Positions 44,202-53,200 of a stretch of DNA of 64,000 bases are shown here, in pieces. The DNA is taken from NCBI RefSeq assembly GCF_027497355.1, contig NZ_CP114909.1, forward strand, positions 4,359,001-4,423,000, read 5' to 3'. Each line of letters starts with the position of its first letter. The first letter of the stretch is position 1. The stretch comes from Micromonospora sp. WMMA1947 (lineage in GTDB: Bacteria > Actinomycetota > Actinomycetes > Mycobacteriales > Micromonosporaceae). A model generated the notes under the pieces. That model ran no database searches. It worked only from the letters and a program-made list of their open reading frames with translations, and was not told the origin of the DNA. A program made the position numbers and the translations under genes.

Positions 44202-44608
44202 TCGGGCCCCCGGGTCAGGAGTTCCCGCACGCTCGTGACCATGCGGGGCTCCTTGGGCAGGAACGCGTCGGCCCCGGCCTGGCCCCGGACCAGCTTGTGG
44301 GCGTCGAGGCCGTCCGGCAGCACCGGCGCCAGCACCTCGGCCGCCTGGTTCATGACCTGTTCCTTGGCGTCGGCGTAGGTGTCCAGGATGAGCCGGGTCA
44401 GGTCGGCGGTGGTGAGCCGCTTGTGGGCGCCGGAGGGGAACTGGATGTCGGTCAGCACGCCGTTCTGGCCGACGGTCACGCTCACCTCGCGCCGCGGTGA
44501 CGTCGCGGTGGCCGAGAGGGCGCTCATCCGGGCCTGCATCTCGGCGAGGCTGTTGCGCTGTCGCTCGTACTCCTGGAACAGGCCTTCGATGCGCTCGCTG
44601 TAGTTCAC
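44198..44608 (-). CDS. YbaB/EbfC-fold protein (EspL-like), copy 1
   Basis: A 136-residue protein with a helical N-terminus, a central beta sheet (Val-Ser-Val-Thr-Val-Gly-Gln-Asn-Gly-Val-Leu-Thr-Asp-Ile) and a C-terminal helix, the YbaB/EbfC layout. ESX-1 EspL of mycobacteria has this fold, so a T7SS accessory or chaperone role is as likely as nucleoid binding. It is the first gene of the toxin operon, starting at GTG 44608 with GGGAGTGG upstream. A second family member closes the plus-strand T7SS operon at 63359. Confidence 0.7.
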   Translation of the reverse strand: MNYSERIEGLFQEYERQRNSLAEMQARMSALSATATSPRREVSVTVGQNGVLTDIQFPSGAHKRLTTADLTRLILDTYADAKEQVMNQAAEVLAPVLPDGLDAHKLVRGQAGADAFLPKEPRMVTSVRELLTRGPE

Positions 44609-44860
44609 GACGGACCACTCCCTCGACGTCGCCGTCCAGTGAAGACGCCGCCGCGGTCGCGCCGGAACTCCGGCCGGGGATCAGTGCATGAAAGTGCAAC
44701 CACTCTTCCCGGGCTGTCGGCCGGCGCCGCCCGTTCCGGGGGCGCTGCCGTGCAATGTTTGGTGACGTTCGGACATGGTGGCGCGACCGGGTTGCCGCCG
44801 GGCACGGCCGCGGATCAACACTCTTCCCTGCCACCTTTCCCTGACACGAGGAGTCCGACC
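44609..44860. promoter_or_regulatory. Divergent promoter region between toxin operon and T7SS operon
   Basis: This 252-base gap must hold the starts of both operons. I find no convincing -35/-10 pair. A 10-base direct repeat CACTCTTCCC occurs at 44701-44710 and 44819-44828 and could be a regulator site. Confidence 0.4.
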
Positions 44861-45181
44861 GTGACGATGCCGATCGTCAGCACCACCGAAGAGGGTATGC
44901 AGCGGGCTGCCCAGGAGTTCTCCGACAAGGCCACCGAATTCACCGGCCAGCTGCGCGCGGTCAACGGGCAGATGGCCATCCTGATCTCCTCCTGGACCGG
45001 CCAGGCGTCGCAGGGATTCAACCAGGCCATGGACAACTGGGAGAACGCCTTCCAGCGGGTGATCAACGAGCTGCTCAACATGCTCGAGGTCATGGGTGTC
45101 ACCACCAAGGGCTACCAGACGGCCGAGGACGAGGCGTCGAGCGTGGCCAACTCCTTCGGCGCGGCCCTGCCGGGCATCTGA
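44861..45181 (+). CDS. WXG100 (ESAT-6-like) protein, copy 1
   Basis: A 106-residue helical-hairpin protein with the Trp-Thr-Gly turn motif in Ile-Ser-Ser-Trp-Thr-Gly-Gln-Ala, flanked by amphipathic helices. Proteins of this family are small T7SS substrates that leave the cell as dimers. The GTG at 44861 is preferred because GAGGAG lies seven bases upstream; an ATG two codons later is possible. It is the first gene of the long plus-strand operon, 37 bases ahead of its partner. The expected YxxxD/E export signal lies in the C-terminal helix around Tyr-Gln-Thr-Ala-Glu. Confidence 0.9.
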   Translation: MTMPIVSTTEEGMQRAAQEFSDKATEFTGQLRAVNGQMAILISSWTGQASQGFNQAMDNWENAFQRVINELLNMLEVMGVTTKGYQTAEDEASSVANSFGAALPGI

Positions 45182-45218
45182 GCCGCACCCCGACCCCCGA
45201 TCTCCCGAGAGGACCGAC

Positions 45219-45521
45219 ATGTCCAACTACACCTTCGACTTCGTGCAGGCAGACGCCGTGCTGACCGACATGAACCGCATCAACGGCCAGATCCAGTCGT
45301 CGCTGGAGGCGATGGAGCAGACGGTCGAGGCCAGCCTCGCCCAGTGGACCGGTGCCGCCCAGGAGCAGTACAAGGTCTCAAAGCTGGCCTGGAACCAGGC
45401 GGCCGACTCGATGGTCGCCTACCTGGAGCAGGCCCGCCAGACTCTGCTGCAGATCTCGGACAACTACGGCACCACCGAGCAGCGTCACGCCATGATCTGG
45501 AACGACGTCCGCGGCGGCTGA
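45219..45521 (+). CDS. WXG100 (CFP-10-like) protein, copy 2
   Basis: A 100-residue WXG100 protein with Gln-Trp-Thr-Gly-Ala-Ala at the hairpin turn. GAGAGGA precedes the ATG at 45219. It is encoded directly after another WXG100 gene, the usual arrangement for an EsxA/EsxB heterodimer. The C-terminus (Tyr-Gly-Thr-Thr-Glu) contains a candidate YxxxE secretion motif. Which of the two is the CFP-10 equivalent is not certain. Confidence 0.9.
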   Translation: MSNYTFDFVQADAVLTDMNRINGQIQSSLEAMEQTVEASLAQWTGAAQEQYKVSKLAWNQAADSMVAYLEQARQTLLQISDNYGTTEQRHAMIWNDVRGG

Positions 45522-45523
45522 CC

Positions 45524-45561
45524 CGCCGGACGGCCGCCGCGGACGCGGCGTGGCGGCCGGC
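45524..45561 (+). terminator. Possible hairpin after the WXG100 pair
   Basis: Arms GGCCGCC (45532-45538) and GGCGGCC (45552-45558), with partial outer pairing, lie just after the second WXG100 stop inside a 132-base gap. Partial termination or processing here could raise WXG100 output over the machinery genes. The stem is short and bulged. Confidence 0.35.
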
Positions 45562-45653
45562 GTCGTCCGTCCCCGGCCCGGTGCGCCAGACGACCCGGGC
45601 CGCTGGGGTCTGTGCCATCGTTCCGCCGTCGACACCCGAGTGGAGTGAGCTCC

Positions 45654-46502
45654 TTGGCCCGCATTGACTGGGGATACCCCAACGACAAAGCCATCAGCGC
45701 GATGAACGCCTACGGCATGGGCGACGCCGTGATCGGGAAGCCGGAGGGGACCACCCAGGCGGCGTACGACTCCTGGATGGCCTACTACCACGAGCACGGC
45801 AGGAACAGCCGGTACGGCACGGGTGTGAACCTGGAGGGGTGGAAGAACCAGGTCCGCGCCGAGCATCCGGAGTGGATCGAAGCTCGCGAGTGGTACGACA
45901 AGAACATCCTCGACACCGACGGCTGGAAGAACCTCGTCAAGACGTACAAGGACCGGATCACCGACCCGTCGAACGTGAAGCCGCCAGCGTTCACCGACCA
46001 GTCCGACTGGATCGACGAGTCGAAGACCCCGACGAACTCGGGCTTCAAACCGCCGGCGATCGACCCGACGTTCAAGGGTGACACCGCCTCGACCAGTGGC
46101 GTGGCGGTCAACACCGCTGCCCTGAAGTGGTTCGCGGAGCACGTGCTGGGCAGCATCACCGGCGCCGGGAACATCCTGCTCACCACGGCCGACAAGCTGA
46201 GCGCGATCGACCCGCGGCCCGGCGCCTTCGCCCGGGCCGAGGTGCTGCGGCAGGCGATCGTCGGGGCGACGGCCCAGGACGGCGGCGTCAAGGGCGACAT
46301 GAAGGACATGCTCGTCAACATGAACACCGCCCTGCTCGCGGTGCAGACCGCCCTGCTGAAGATGGCCGCGGAGTACGAGAACCTCGAAGAGCTCAACGCG
46401 CTCACCACCGACAAGCTCAGCGAGATCATGGGTGACTCCTTCAATGGCCTGGACAACCTGAAGACCTACGGCCAGAAGGTCGTCAAGACCGACGGAAACT
46501 GA
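45654..46502 (+). CDS. Putative T7SS-associated protein of unknown fold
   Basis: A 282-residue protein between the WXG100 genes and the large putative substrate. I chose the TTG at 45654 because GGAG lies eight bases upstream; a GTG at 45645 adds three residues and has no good ribosome site. The first 120 residues are Trp/Tyr-rich and polar (Asp-Trp-Gly-Tyr-Pro-Asn-Asp at the start). The last 150 form long amphipathic helices with Met-Asn-Thr-Ala-Leu-Leu-Ala-Val-Gln-Thr, resembling a WXG-type hairpin. No signal peptide is seen. It is probably a secreted partner or substrate; the family is not recognised. Confidence 0.55.
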   Translation: MARIDWGYPNDKAISAMNAYGMGDAVIGKPEGTTQAAYDSWMAYYHEHGRNSRYGTGVNLEGWKNQVRAEHPEWIEAREWYDKNILDTDGWKNLVKTYKDRITDPSNVKPPAFTDQSDWIDESKTPTNSGFKPPAIDPTFKGDTASTSGVAVNTAALKWFAEHVLGSITGAGNILLTTADKLSAIDPRPGAFARAEVLRQAIVGATAQDGGVKGDMKDMLVNMNTALLAVQTALLKMAAEYENLEELNALTTDKLSEIMGDSFNGLDNLKTYGQKVVKTDGN

Positions 46503-46544
46503 CGCGGGCGAACAGGTCTCGCCGCTCGCGAAGAGGGACAGGGC

Positions 46545-49500
46545 ATGGGCAACGGTCTCGGTGACAGCAAGCTCGACGGGTGGAACGACCCCGCGGAGGA
46601 GGGGGCCACCTTCCCGCCGAAGACGGTCCCCGTCAGCGACCTGTACGACTACCAGACCTGGGCGAACGAGACCCGGGGCTGGCGGAAGCTCGAGGCCGCG
46701 GTGAACGGCGGCGCCGCGCTGACCACCCAGAGCGGGCGGGACCACGCCGAAACGCTGGTGAGTGTCCGGTCCGTCGTCGAGACCGCGCAGGCCTTCCAGG
46801 CGACCCAGGACCTGCTGATCTGGCTCGAACAGACCATCCGTACCGCTGTCACCTCGATGGTCGGCGACGACAAGGCGTGGAAGGGGCCGGCGGCCAACGG
46901 GTTCCGCGACAAGATGAACTACTACGCCGACCTGCTCGGCAAGCAGGCAGAGCACCTGGCCGGCGGCGCAATCCCGGACTCCACCACGGTGTCCAACGAC
47001 ATCAACTCGTCGACGAACGTCACCTCGCTTCCGTCGCAGCTCTACGACGCCGCCAACCACCTCTCCTGGGCCCAGCAGACGATCGCCTACCTGGACGGCG
47101 CCTGGGCGACGATCGCCTCCCAGAACGGCGTCGGCAGCGGCGACGGCCCGGTGCCGATCAGCGGCACCGAGTACGAGAAGCCGATGGCCCGGCAGATGGC
47201 CGATGTCGTCCACACGGTCGCCGAGAAGTACCGGATGACCACCGACAAGGCGGCGACGTCCACGGTCAGCATGCCCACGCCAAGCGTCAACGTGCCGACG
47301 GGCCCGCCGATCCCGTCGCCGACCTTCACGACGCCGACGTTCACGACCCCGCCGGGCTTCACCACGCCGCACATCGGCGGCATCACCACGCCGGCCGTCA
47401 GCGCGCCGTCGAACATCACGGTGCCCACGATCACCCCGCCGAACCTGGCCGGCATCGGTGGCCCGGGTCCCGGCCAGGGGCCGGGAGGAATCACCCCGCC
47501 GTCGTTCTCGGGTCCCGGTGAGATCGGTGGCCCCACGCCCGGCGGCGGTGGCAGCGGGCTGCCCGGCTTCGACGCGCCGGGCATCAACGGGCCGGGGGGA
47601 GCCGGTTTCCCGGGTGGTGGCGGCCTACCGGGTGGTGGCGGCCTGCCGGGCGGCTTCGTCCCTGGTGTCGTACCGCCGGGCATCAAGCCGCCGGGCTCGG
47701 CCAACCTCGGCGGGGGTGCGGGCGGCGCCGGTTCGGTCAAGCCGCCGTCGTTCTCCGGACCGGGTGACGTGGGCGGCCCGAAGCCCGGGGCGGGCACGGG
47801 CGCAGGCATCGGCAGACCGGGCGGCGGCTTCACCGCGCCGGGCGTCCCCGGCTTCGGCTCACCCGGCGGCGCCGGCCCCGGCGCGGGCGGTAGCCCGAGC
47901 CTGCCGGAGAAGCCGGACGCGAACGGGCTGCTCGGCAACAGCGACGACTTCGTCCCCGGTGCCGTCGACGGTGTGGACATCCCGGCCGCCCCCGGCGGCG
48001 CCGTGCCCGGCGGCGGCGGCTTCCAGTCGCCGATGATGCCGGGCATGCCCGGCGCGGGCGCTCCCGGTGCCGGTGCCGGCGGCGGATCCGGTGTCCCCGA
48101 GGCCCCGGACGCCAAGGGCCTGGTGGAGGGCGACGAGGCGGACTGGCGGTCACCCGGGTTCGACGGCGTGCCGGTCCCCGGCGCGCCGGCCGGCGCCTCG
48201 TCCGGCGGCGCCGGGCTCGGTGCGGGCATGCCGCCCATGCCCGGCATGCCGGGTCCCGCGGGCGGCGCGAACAATCCCGGCGGGGCCGAGTCGCCCGACG
48301 CCCGGGGACTCGTCAGCGGCGACCCGGAGACCTGGGGACCGGTGGGCGTGGACGCGGGTGTACCGGACGGGTCGGGCGGTGCGCCGGCCGGTGGTGACGG
48401 GCTCGGCGTCGACGGCCCGCAGCTCCCCGCCGCCCCGCCCGTGGTTCCGGGCGTCGACTCGCCGGTGGCGACGCCGGCCGGCCCCGCCATGCCGATGATG
48501 CCCGGAGCGCCGGGTGCGCCGGGCGCCGGTGCGGGCACGCCCGGCGGCGGTGTCCCGGACGCGCCCGACGCCTCCGGGCTGATCCAGGCCGACCTCGACG
48601 ACTGGCGTCCGTCGACCCCCGATACCGGCACACCGCACGCGCCGACGGGGGTGGACACCGGCGGCGCCGGGCTGGGGGAGCCGACCCACTCCGCGCCTGC
48701 CGTGTCGCCGAGCACCGGTGCGACGCCGCCGACGGCCGGTGTGGTGCCGCCGATGGCCGGCCCGCCGGGCAGCAACGCGCCCGCCGGCACCGCACCCCGG
48801 ACCGCGCCCGACGCGTCCGGCCTGATCCGGACGGACGGGGCCGACTGGACTCCGGCCGGACCGGGAGACGGCGGGCCGGAGACGGGCGGCGGCACGGCGG
48901 CCGGTGGCGCGGGACTCGACGGCTCCGCGCCGGTCACCGGCGTGCCGGGCTCCCAACCGGGGGGCCCGGACGGTCCGCCCGCCGGCCCGGATCCGGGCGT
49001 GCCGGAGGCCGCCGCCGAGGAACCGGCCGCGCCGGAGGTTCCGGCCGCGCCCGTGTCCGGCATCGACGGTACGTCGCCGGGTGCGCCCGTACCCGAGGTG
49101 ATCGCACCGCCGACGGCGGTGGAGGTGCCGACCGTGGTCGACCTGTCCCCGGCGGTGGAACCGCTGCCGCGGGCCGAGCAGCCCGCGGCCGTCGCACCAC
49201 CCACGGCTGTTGCGCCACCAACGGCTGTTGCGCCGCCTCCAGCCGTCGCGTCGCCTCCGGCGGAGCCGGTGGTCGGCGGTGTCGTGGCGGCTCCGGTGAT
49301 CGTGGGCCAGCCGGGCCCGCCCGGCCAGCCGGGCCTGCCCGCCCAACCCGGCCCGGTGGCGAACCCACCCGCCCAGGCAGCCGCGCCGAACCAGCCGGCA
49401 CAGCCGAACCCGTCCGCGCAGGCGAACCAGCCGGCGTCGCCGGGAGGCGGCAGTCCGGAGGGGACGCACCGGAAGGCCGGCGTGGCCGCGGTCGTGGCCG

Positions 49501-49880
49501 AGGGCGAGGTGGCGGTCGCGGTCCCCGGCGCGCTCGGTCTGGCCGGTGCCGCCGCCGTGGCCGGACTCGCCGGTTCCGGACCGCAGACGTCCGGCCGCGC
49601 GACGGCCGGCGCGGACCCCGACGACCCGGCCCGGGCCGGCACGGTCCGGCGTCCCTCCGACCGCGACGACGACAGCGAACCCGGCGCCGGCCGGGAGCCC
49701 GCCGCCGGGCTGCGCGAGGACGACGCCGTCTGGGGCGGCGGCCGTACCGCGCCGGCGGCCGACGACCACGTTCCTCTCGTCCGCCCGGACGACGATCCGG
49801 ACGACACGACGGGCTGGGACGACCTCAGCGACGCGGACTGGCTGACCGGCACGTCCACCGACGACGGCAGGGAAGGGTGA
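46545..49880 (+). CDS. Large Pro/Gly-rich putative T7SS substrate with a repeated PDAxGL...DW motif
   Basis: A 1111-residue protein. Residues 1-240 are helical with Trp-Lys-Gly-Pro-Ala-Ala near residue 108 (a W-x-G-like turn), as in PPE/WXG-type substrates. Residues 240-900 are Pro/Gly/Ala low complexity. Within them a motif of the form Pro-Asp-Ala-x-Gly-Leu ... Asp-x-x-(Asp-Trp) recurs five times, near residues 453, 517, 581, 670 and 752. A Pro/Val/Ala stretch and a weakly hydrophobic Ala/Gly segment near residue 995 follow, then an acidic tail ending Asp-Ala-Asp-Trp-Leu-Thr-Gly. The ATG at 46545 follows GAGGGACAGGG. Cell-surface or scaffold function is a guess. Confidence 0.65.
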   Translation: MGNGLGDSKLDGWNDPAEEGATFPPKTVPVSDLYDYQTWANETRGWRKLEAAVNGGAALTTQSGRDHAETLVSVRSVVETAQAFQATQDLLIWLEQTIRTAVTSMVGDDKAWKGPAANGFRDKMNYYADLLGKQAEHLAGGAIPDSTTVSNDINSSTNVTSLPSQLYDAANHLSWAQQTIAYLDGAWATIASQNGVGSGDGPVPISGTEYEKPMARQMADVVHTVAEKYRMTTDKAATSTVSMPTPSVNVPTGPPIPSPTFTTPTFTTPPGFTTPHIGGITTPAVSAPSNITVPTITPPNLAGIGGPGPGQGPGGITPPSFSGPGEIGGPTPGGGGSGLPGFDAPGINGPGGAGFPGGGGLPGGGGLPGGFVPGVVPPGIKPPGSANLGGGAGGAGSVKPPSFSGPGDVGGPKPGAGTGAGIGRPGGGFTAPGVPGFGSPGGAGPGAGGSPSLPEKPDANGLLGNSDDFVPGAVDGVDIPAAPGGAVPGGGGFQSPMMPGMPGAGAPGAGAGGGSGVPEAPDAKGLVEGDEADWRSPGFDGVPVPGAPAGASSGGAGLGAGMPPMPGMPGPAGGANNPGGAESPDARGLVSGDPETWGPVGVDAGVPDGSGGAPAGGDGLGVDGPQLPAAPPVVPGVDSPVATPAGPAMPMMPGAPGAPGAGAGTPGGGVPDAPDASGLIQADLDDWRPSTPDTGTPHAPTGVDTGGAGLGEPTHSAPAVSPSTGATPPTAGVVPPMAGPPGSNAPAGTAPRTAPDASGLIRTDGADWTPAGPGDGGPETGGGTAAGGAGLDGSAPVTGVPGSQPGGPDGPPAGPDPGVPEAAAEEPAAPEVPAAPVSGIDGTSPGAPVPEVIAPPTAVEVPTVVDLSPAVEPLPRAEQPAAVAPPTAVAPPTAVAPPPAVASPPAEPVVGGVVAAPVIVGQPGPPGQPGLPAQPGPVANPPAQAAAPNQPAQPNPSAQANQPASPGGGSPEGTHRKAGVAAVVAEGEVAVAVPGALGLAGAAAVAGLAGSGPQTSGRATAGADPDDPARAGTVRRPSDRDDDSEPGAGREPAAGLREDDAVWGGGRTAPAADDHVPLVRPDDDPDDTTGWDDLSDADWLTGTSTDDGREG

Positions 49881-49882
49881 CC

Positions 49883-50281
49883 ATGTCGGAGACACCGCAG
49901 CGCCCGCGCGCCGTGTGGCGGCGGGTCGCGCCCGCGAAGGCGCCCCGGCCGGCCGACGGCACGTTGGACTTCTTCAGCGTCGACCTGGAGAAGATGCGCC
50001 GCTGCGGCGAGCCCGGCGTCAGCGACGCGGAGTTCTCCGCGTCGCTCGTCGAGGAGGAGAAGGAGGCGTCCGCCCGCGCCGAGGCGTTCTGGGCCGAGCA
50101 GGCGCGGCTCCGCAAGGATGAGGAGGAGCGGGCGAAGAAGGAGAAGAAGCGCCAGGCCGAGGAGGACGACGACGTCAAGGTGGCCGAGCGCTACCGCAAC
50201 GACCGCTACGCGGTGAAGCTGCTGCGCCAGGAGCGCACCGTCTGGGGCGACGACGGCGCCGACGCGGGGACGCTCGGATGA
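49883..50281 (+). CDS. Small charged coiled-coil T7SS-operon protein
   Basis: A 132-residue protein. The ATG at 49883 has GGAAGG six bases upstream; a GTG two codons earlier is the alternative. The middle is a highly charged helix rich in Glu, Lys and Ala (about residues 55-105), likely a coiled coil, ending in Tyr-Arg-Asn-Asp-Arg-Tyr-Ala-Val-Lys-Leu-Leu. It has no membrane segment. It starts two bases after the large substrate's stop and overlaps the EccC start (ATGA), so it probably binds one of these. Function unknown. Confidence 0.6.
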   Translation: MSETPQRPRAVWRRVAPAKAPRPADGTLDFFSVDLEKMRRCGEPGVSDAEFSASLVEEEKEASARAEAFWAEQARLRKDEEERAKKEKKRQAEEDDDVKVAERYRNDRYAVKLLRQERTVWGDDGADAGTLG

Positions 50282-53200
50282 GTACGGTCACCGTCAAGCG
50301 CCCGCCCCGCGCGGCGGGCCCGGAGGCGCCGGAAGGCTCGATCGAGCTGCAGGAGCCGCCGCTGATGGCGGAGGAGGCCCCGCTCGACTTCCGCTCGTTC
50401 GCGATGGTCGTGCCGATGGGCCTCGGCATGGGCGCGATGCTCGCCATGTTCGGCCTCTACAACCGCACCCCGATCATGTACGTGATGGGCGGCGCGATGG
50501 CCGGCGGCATGCTGCTCATGGGCGTCATGCAGATCGGCCGGGCGGCCGCCGAGCGCAAACGCAAGATGCGCGGCGAGCGGCGCGACTTCCTGCGCTACAT
50601 CGGGCAGCTGCGCAAGCAGGCCCGCGAGGCCGCCGACCAGCAACGCCGGCACGTGCTGTGGAACAACCCGCAGCCGGCCTGGCTGTGGTCGATCGCGATG
50701 GGCAGCCGGCTGTGGGAACGCCGGCCCAGCCACGACGACTTCGGCCGGGTCCGCATCGGTCTCGGCCGGCAGACCGCGATGCTGAAGTTCAACCCGCCGT
50801 CCACCAAACCGATCGAGGACCTCGAACCGCTGTCGTCGATCTCGCTGCGGCGGTTCTCCGAGGCGTACCGGACGGTGTCCGGCATCCCCACCTCGGTCGG
50901 CCTGCCGAGCTTCACCAGCGTCGAGTTCGAGGGCGCGATCGACCCGGCGATCGACCTGGCCCGGGCCATGGTGGCGCAGCTGGCCACCTTCCACGCCCCG
51001 GACGAGCTGCGGATCGCGGTCCTCGCCGCCGAGGTGCACCGGGGCCCGTGGGAGTGGGTCAAGTGGCTGCCGCACAACGCGCACCCCACCGCGTACGACG
51101 CGGCCGGCCCGGTCCGGATGTTCGCCGGCAGCCACGACGCGCTGATGGACCTGCTGGGCCCCGAGATCACCGACCGGGGCGACCACGACCGGGCCGTCAA
51201 GCCGACCACCGGCGAGCCGTTCCTGGTGATCGTCGCGCACCTGGTGGACCTGCCGGACAGCTCCCGCCTGCTCGGCGCGGGCATCCGCAACGTGGTGCTG
51301 CTCGATCTCACCGGCGCGATGCCCGGCGGCCCCAAGGTGCTGCGGCTGACAGTCACCGACGACACCGTGGAGTTCCCGGCCGGCGCCACGACCGGGACGG
51401 CCCGGCGCGACGGTCTGGACCAGACCCAGTGCGAGGCCCTCGCCCGGATCATCGCGCCGAAGCGGACCAGCGGCACGCTCGATGTCTCCGACGAGCCGCT
51501 GGACACCAGCTTCGAGCTGACCACGCTGCTGGGCATCCGCGACGCGATGACCTTCGACGTGCAGGCCCTGTGGCGGACCCGGACGCCGCAGCGCAACCGC
51601 CTCATGGTGCCGATCGGCGTCACCGAGGAGGGTGAGGTCATCGAGCTGGACCTGAAGGAGTCCGCGCAGGGCGGCATGGGACCGCACGGCCTGCTCATCG
51701 GCGCCACCGGCTCGGGCAAGTCGGAGCTGCTGCGTACCCTCGTCTGCGGCCTGGCCGCGACGCACAGCTCGGAGATCCTCAACCTGGTGCTCGTCGACTT
51801 CAAGGGCGGCGCCACCTTCCTCGGCATGGACAAGCTGCCGCACACCTCGGCGGTGATCACCAACCTGGCCGACGAGCTGCCGCTCGTCGACCGGATGCAG
51901 GACGCGCTCAACGGCGAGATGACCCGGCGGCAGGAGATGCTGCGCGCCAGCGGCTACGCCTCGCTGTTCGACTACGAGAAGGCGCGCGGCAACGGCGCCC
52001 AGCTCGTGCCCTTCCCGGTGCTGCTGATCATCGTGGACGAGTTCAGCGAGTTGCTGTCCAGCAAGAGCGAGTTCATGGACCTGTTCGTGTCCATCGGCCG
52101 GCTCGGCCGGTCGCTCGGCGTGCACCTGCTGCTCGCCTCCCAGCGCCTGGACGAGGGCCGGATCAACCGGGTCGAGGGGCACCTGTCGTACCGGCTGGCG
52201 CTGCGCACGTTCTCCTCGATGGAGTCGCGGTCGGTGATCGGCGTGGGCGCCGCGTACGAACTGCCGCCCGAGCCGGGCAACGGCTACCTCAAGGTGGACA
52301 CCACGAACCTGGTGCGCTTCAAGGCGGCGTACGTGTCCGGCGCGTACACCGGAACCGGACGCCGCGGCGACGTCGCGGACGCCGGGGACGAGCCCACCGC
52401 GGACGTGGTGCCGTTCACCACCCGTCAGGTGGCGGTGCGCCACGACCCCGGGCCGGAGCGCCCGGCCGAGCAGGTCGAGGAGCCCGCCGCCGACGCGAAC
52501 GGGCCGAGCCTGGTCGAGGTGCTGCTGGACCGGCTCGCCGGTTCGGGCCCGCCGGCCCGTCAGGTCTGGCTGCCGCCGCTGTCCAGCGCGCCGAGCCTGG
52601 ACTCGCTCATGCCGAGCGTGCTGCCGGACCCGGTACGCGGCATGACCATCGACGACCCGGCCGTCCAGGGCGGCCTGCGGGTTCCGGTGGGTGTGGTGGA
52701 CCGGCCCGCCGAGCAGCTCCGTGAGCTGCTGGTGGTCGACCTCGGCGGCGCCGACGGCCACGTCGGCATCGCAGGCGCCCCGCAGAGCGGCAAGTCGACG
52801 CTGCTGCGGAGCCTGATCCTGGCGCTGTCGCTGGCGAACACGCCACGCGAGGTGCAGTTCTACGGCCTCGACTTCGGCGGCGGTGGCCTCGCCTCGATCG
52901 CCGGTCTGCCGCACGTCGGCTCGATCGCCACCCGGATGGAACGCGACCGCGTCGTCCGGACGGTCGAGGAGGTCCTCCAGGTCATGGAGAAGCGCGAGGC
53001 CGAGTTCGCGCGGCACGGCCTCGACTCCATGTCCAGCTACCTCGCCAAGGTCGCGGACGGGGTGATCGACGACGGCTTCGGGCACGTCTTCCTGGTCATC
53101 GACGGCTGGTACACGATGAAGCAGGACTTCCAGGAGCTGGAGCAGAAGTTCCAGGAGCTCGCCTCGCGCGGCCTGTCCTTCGGCGTGCACGTGATCGTCA

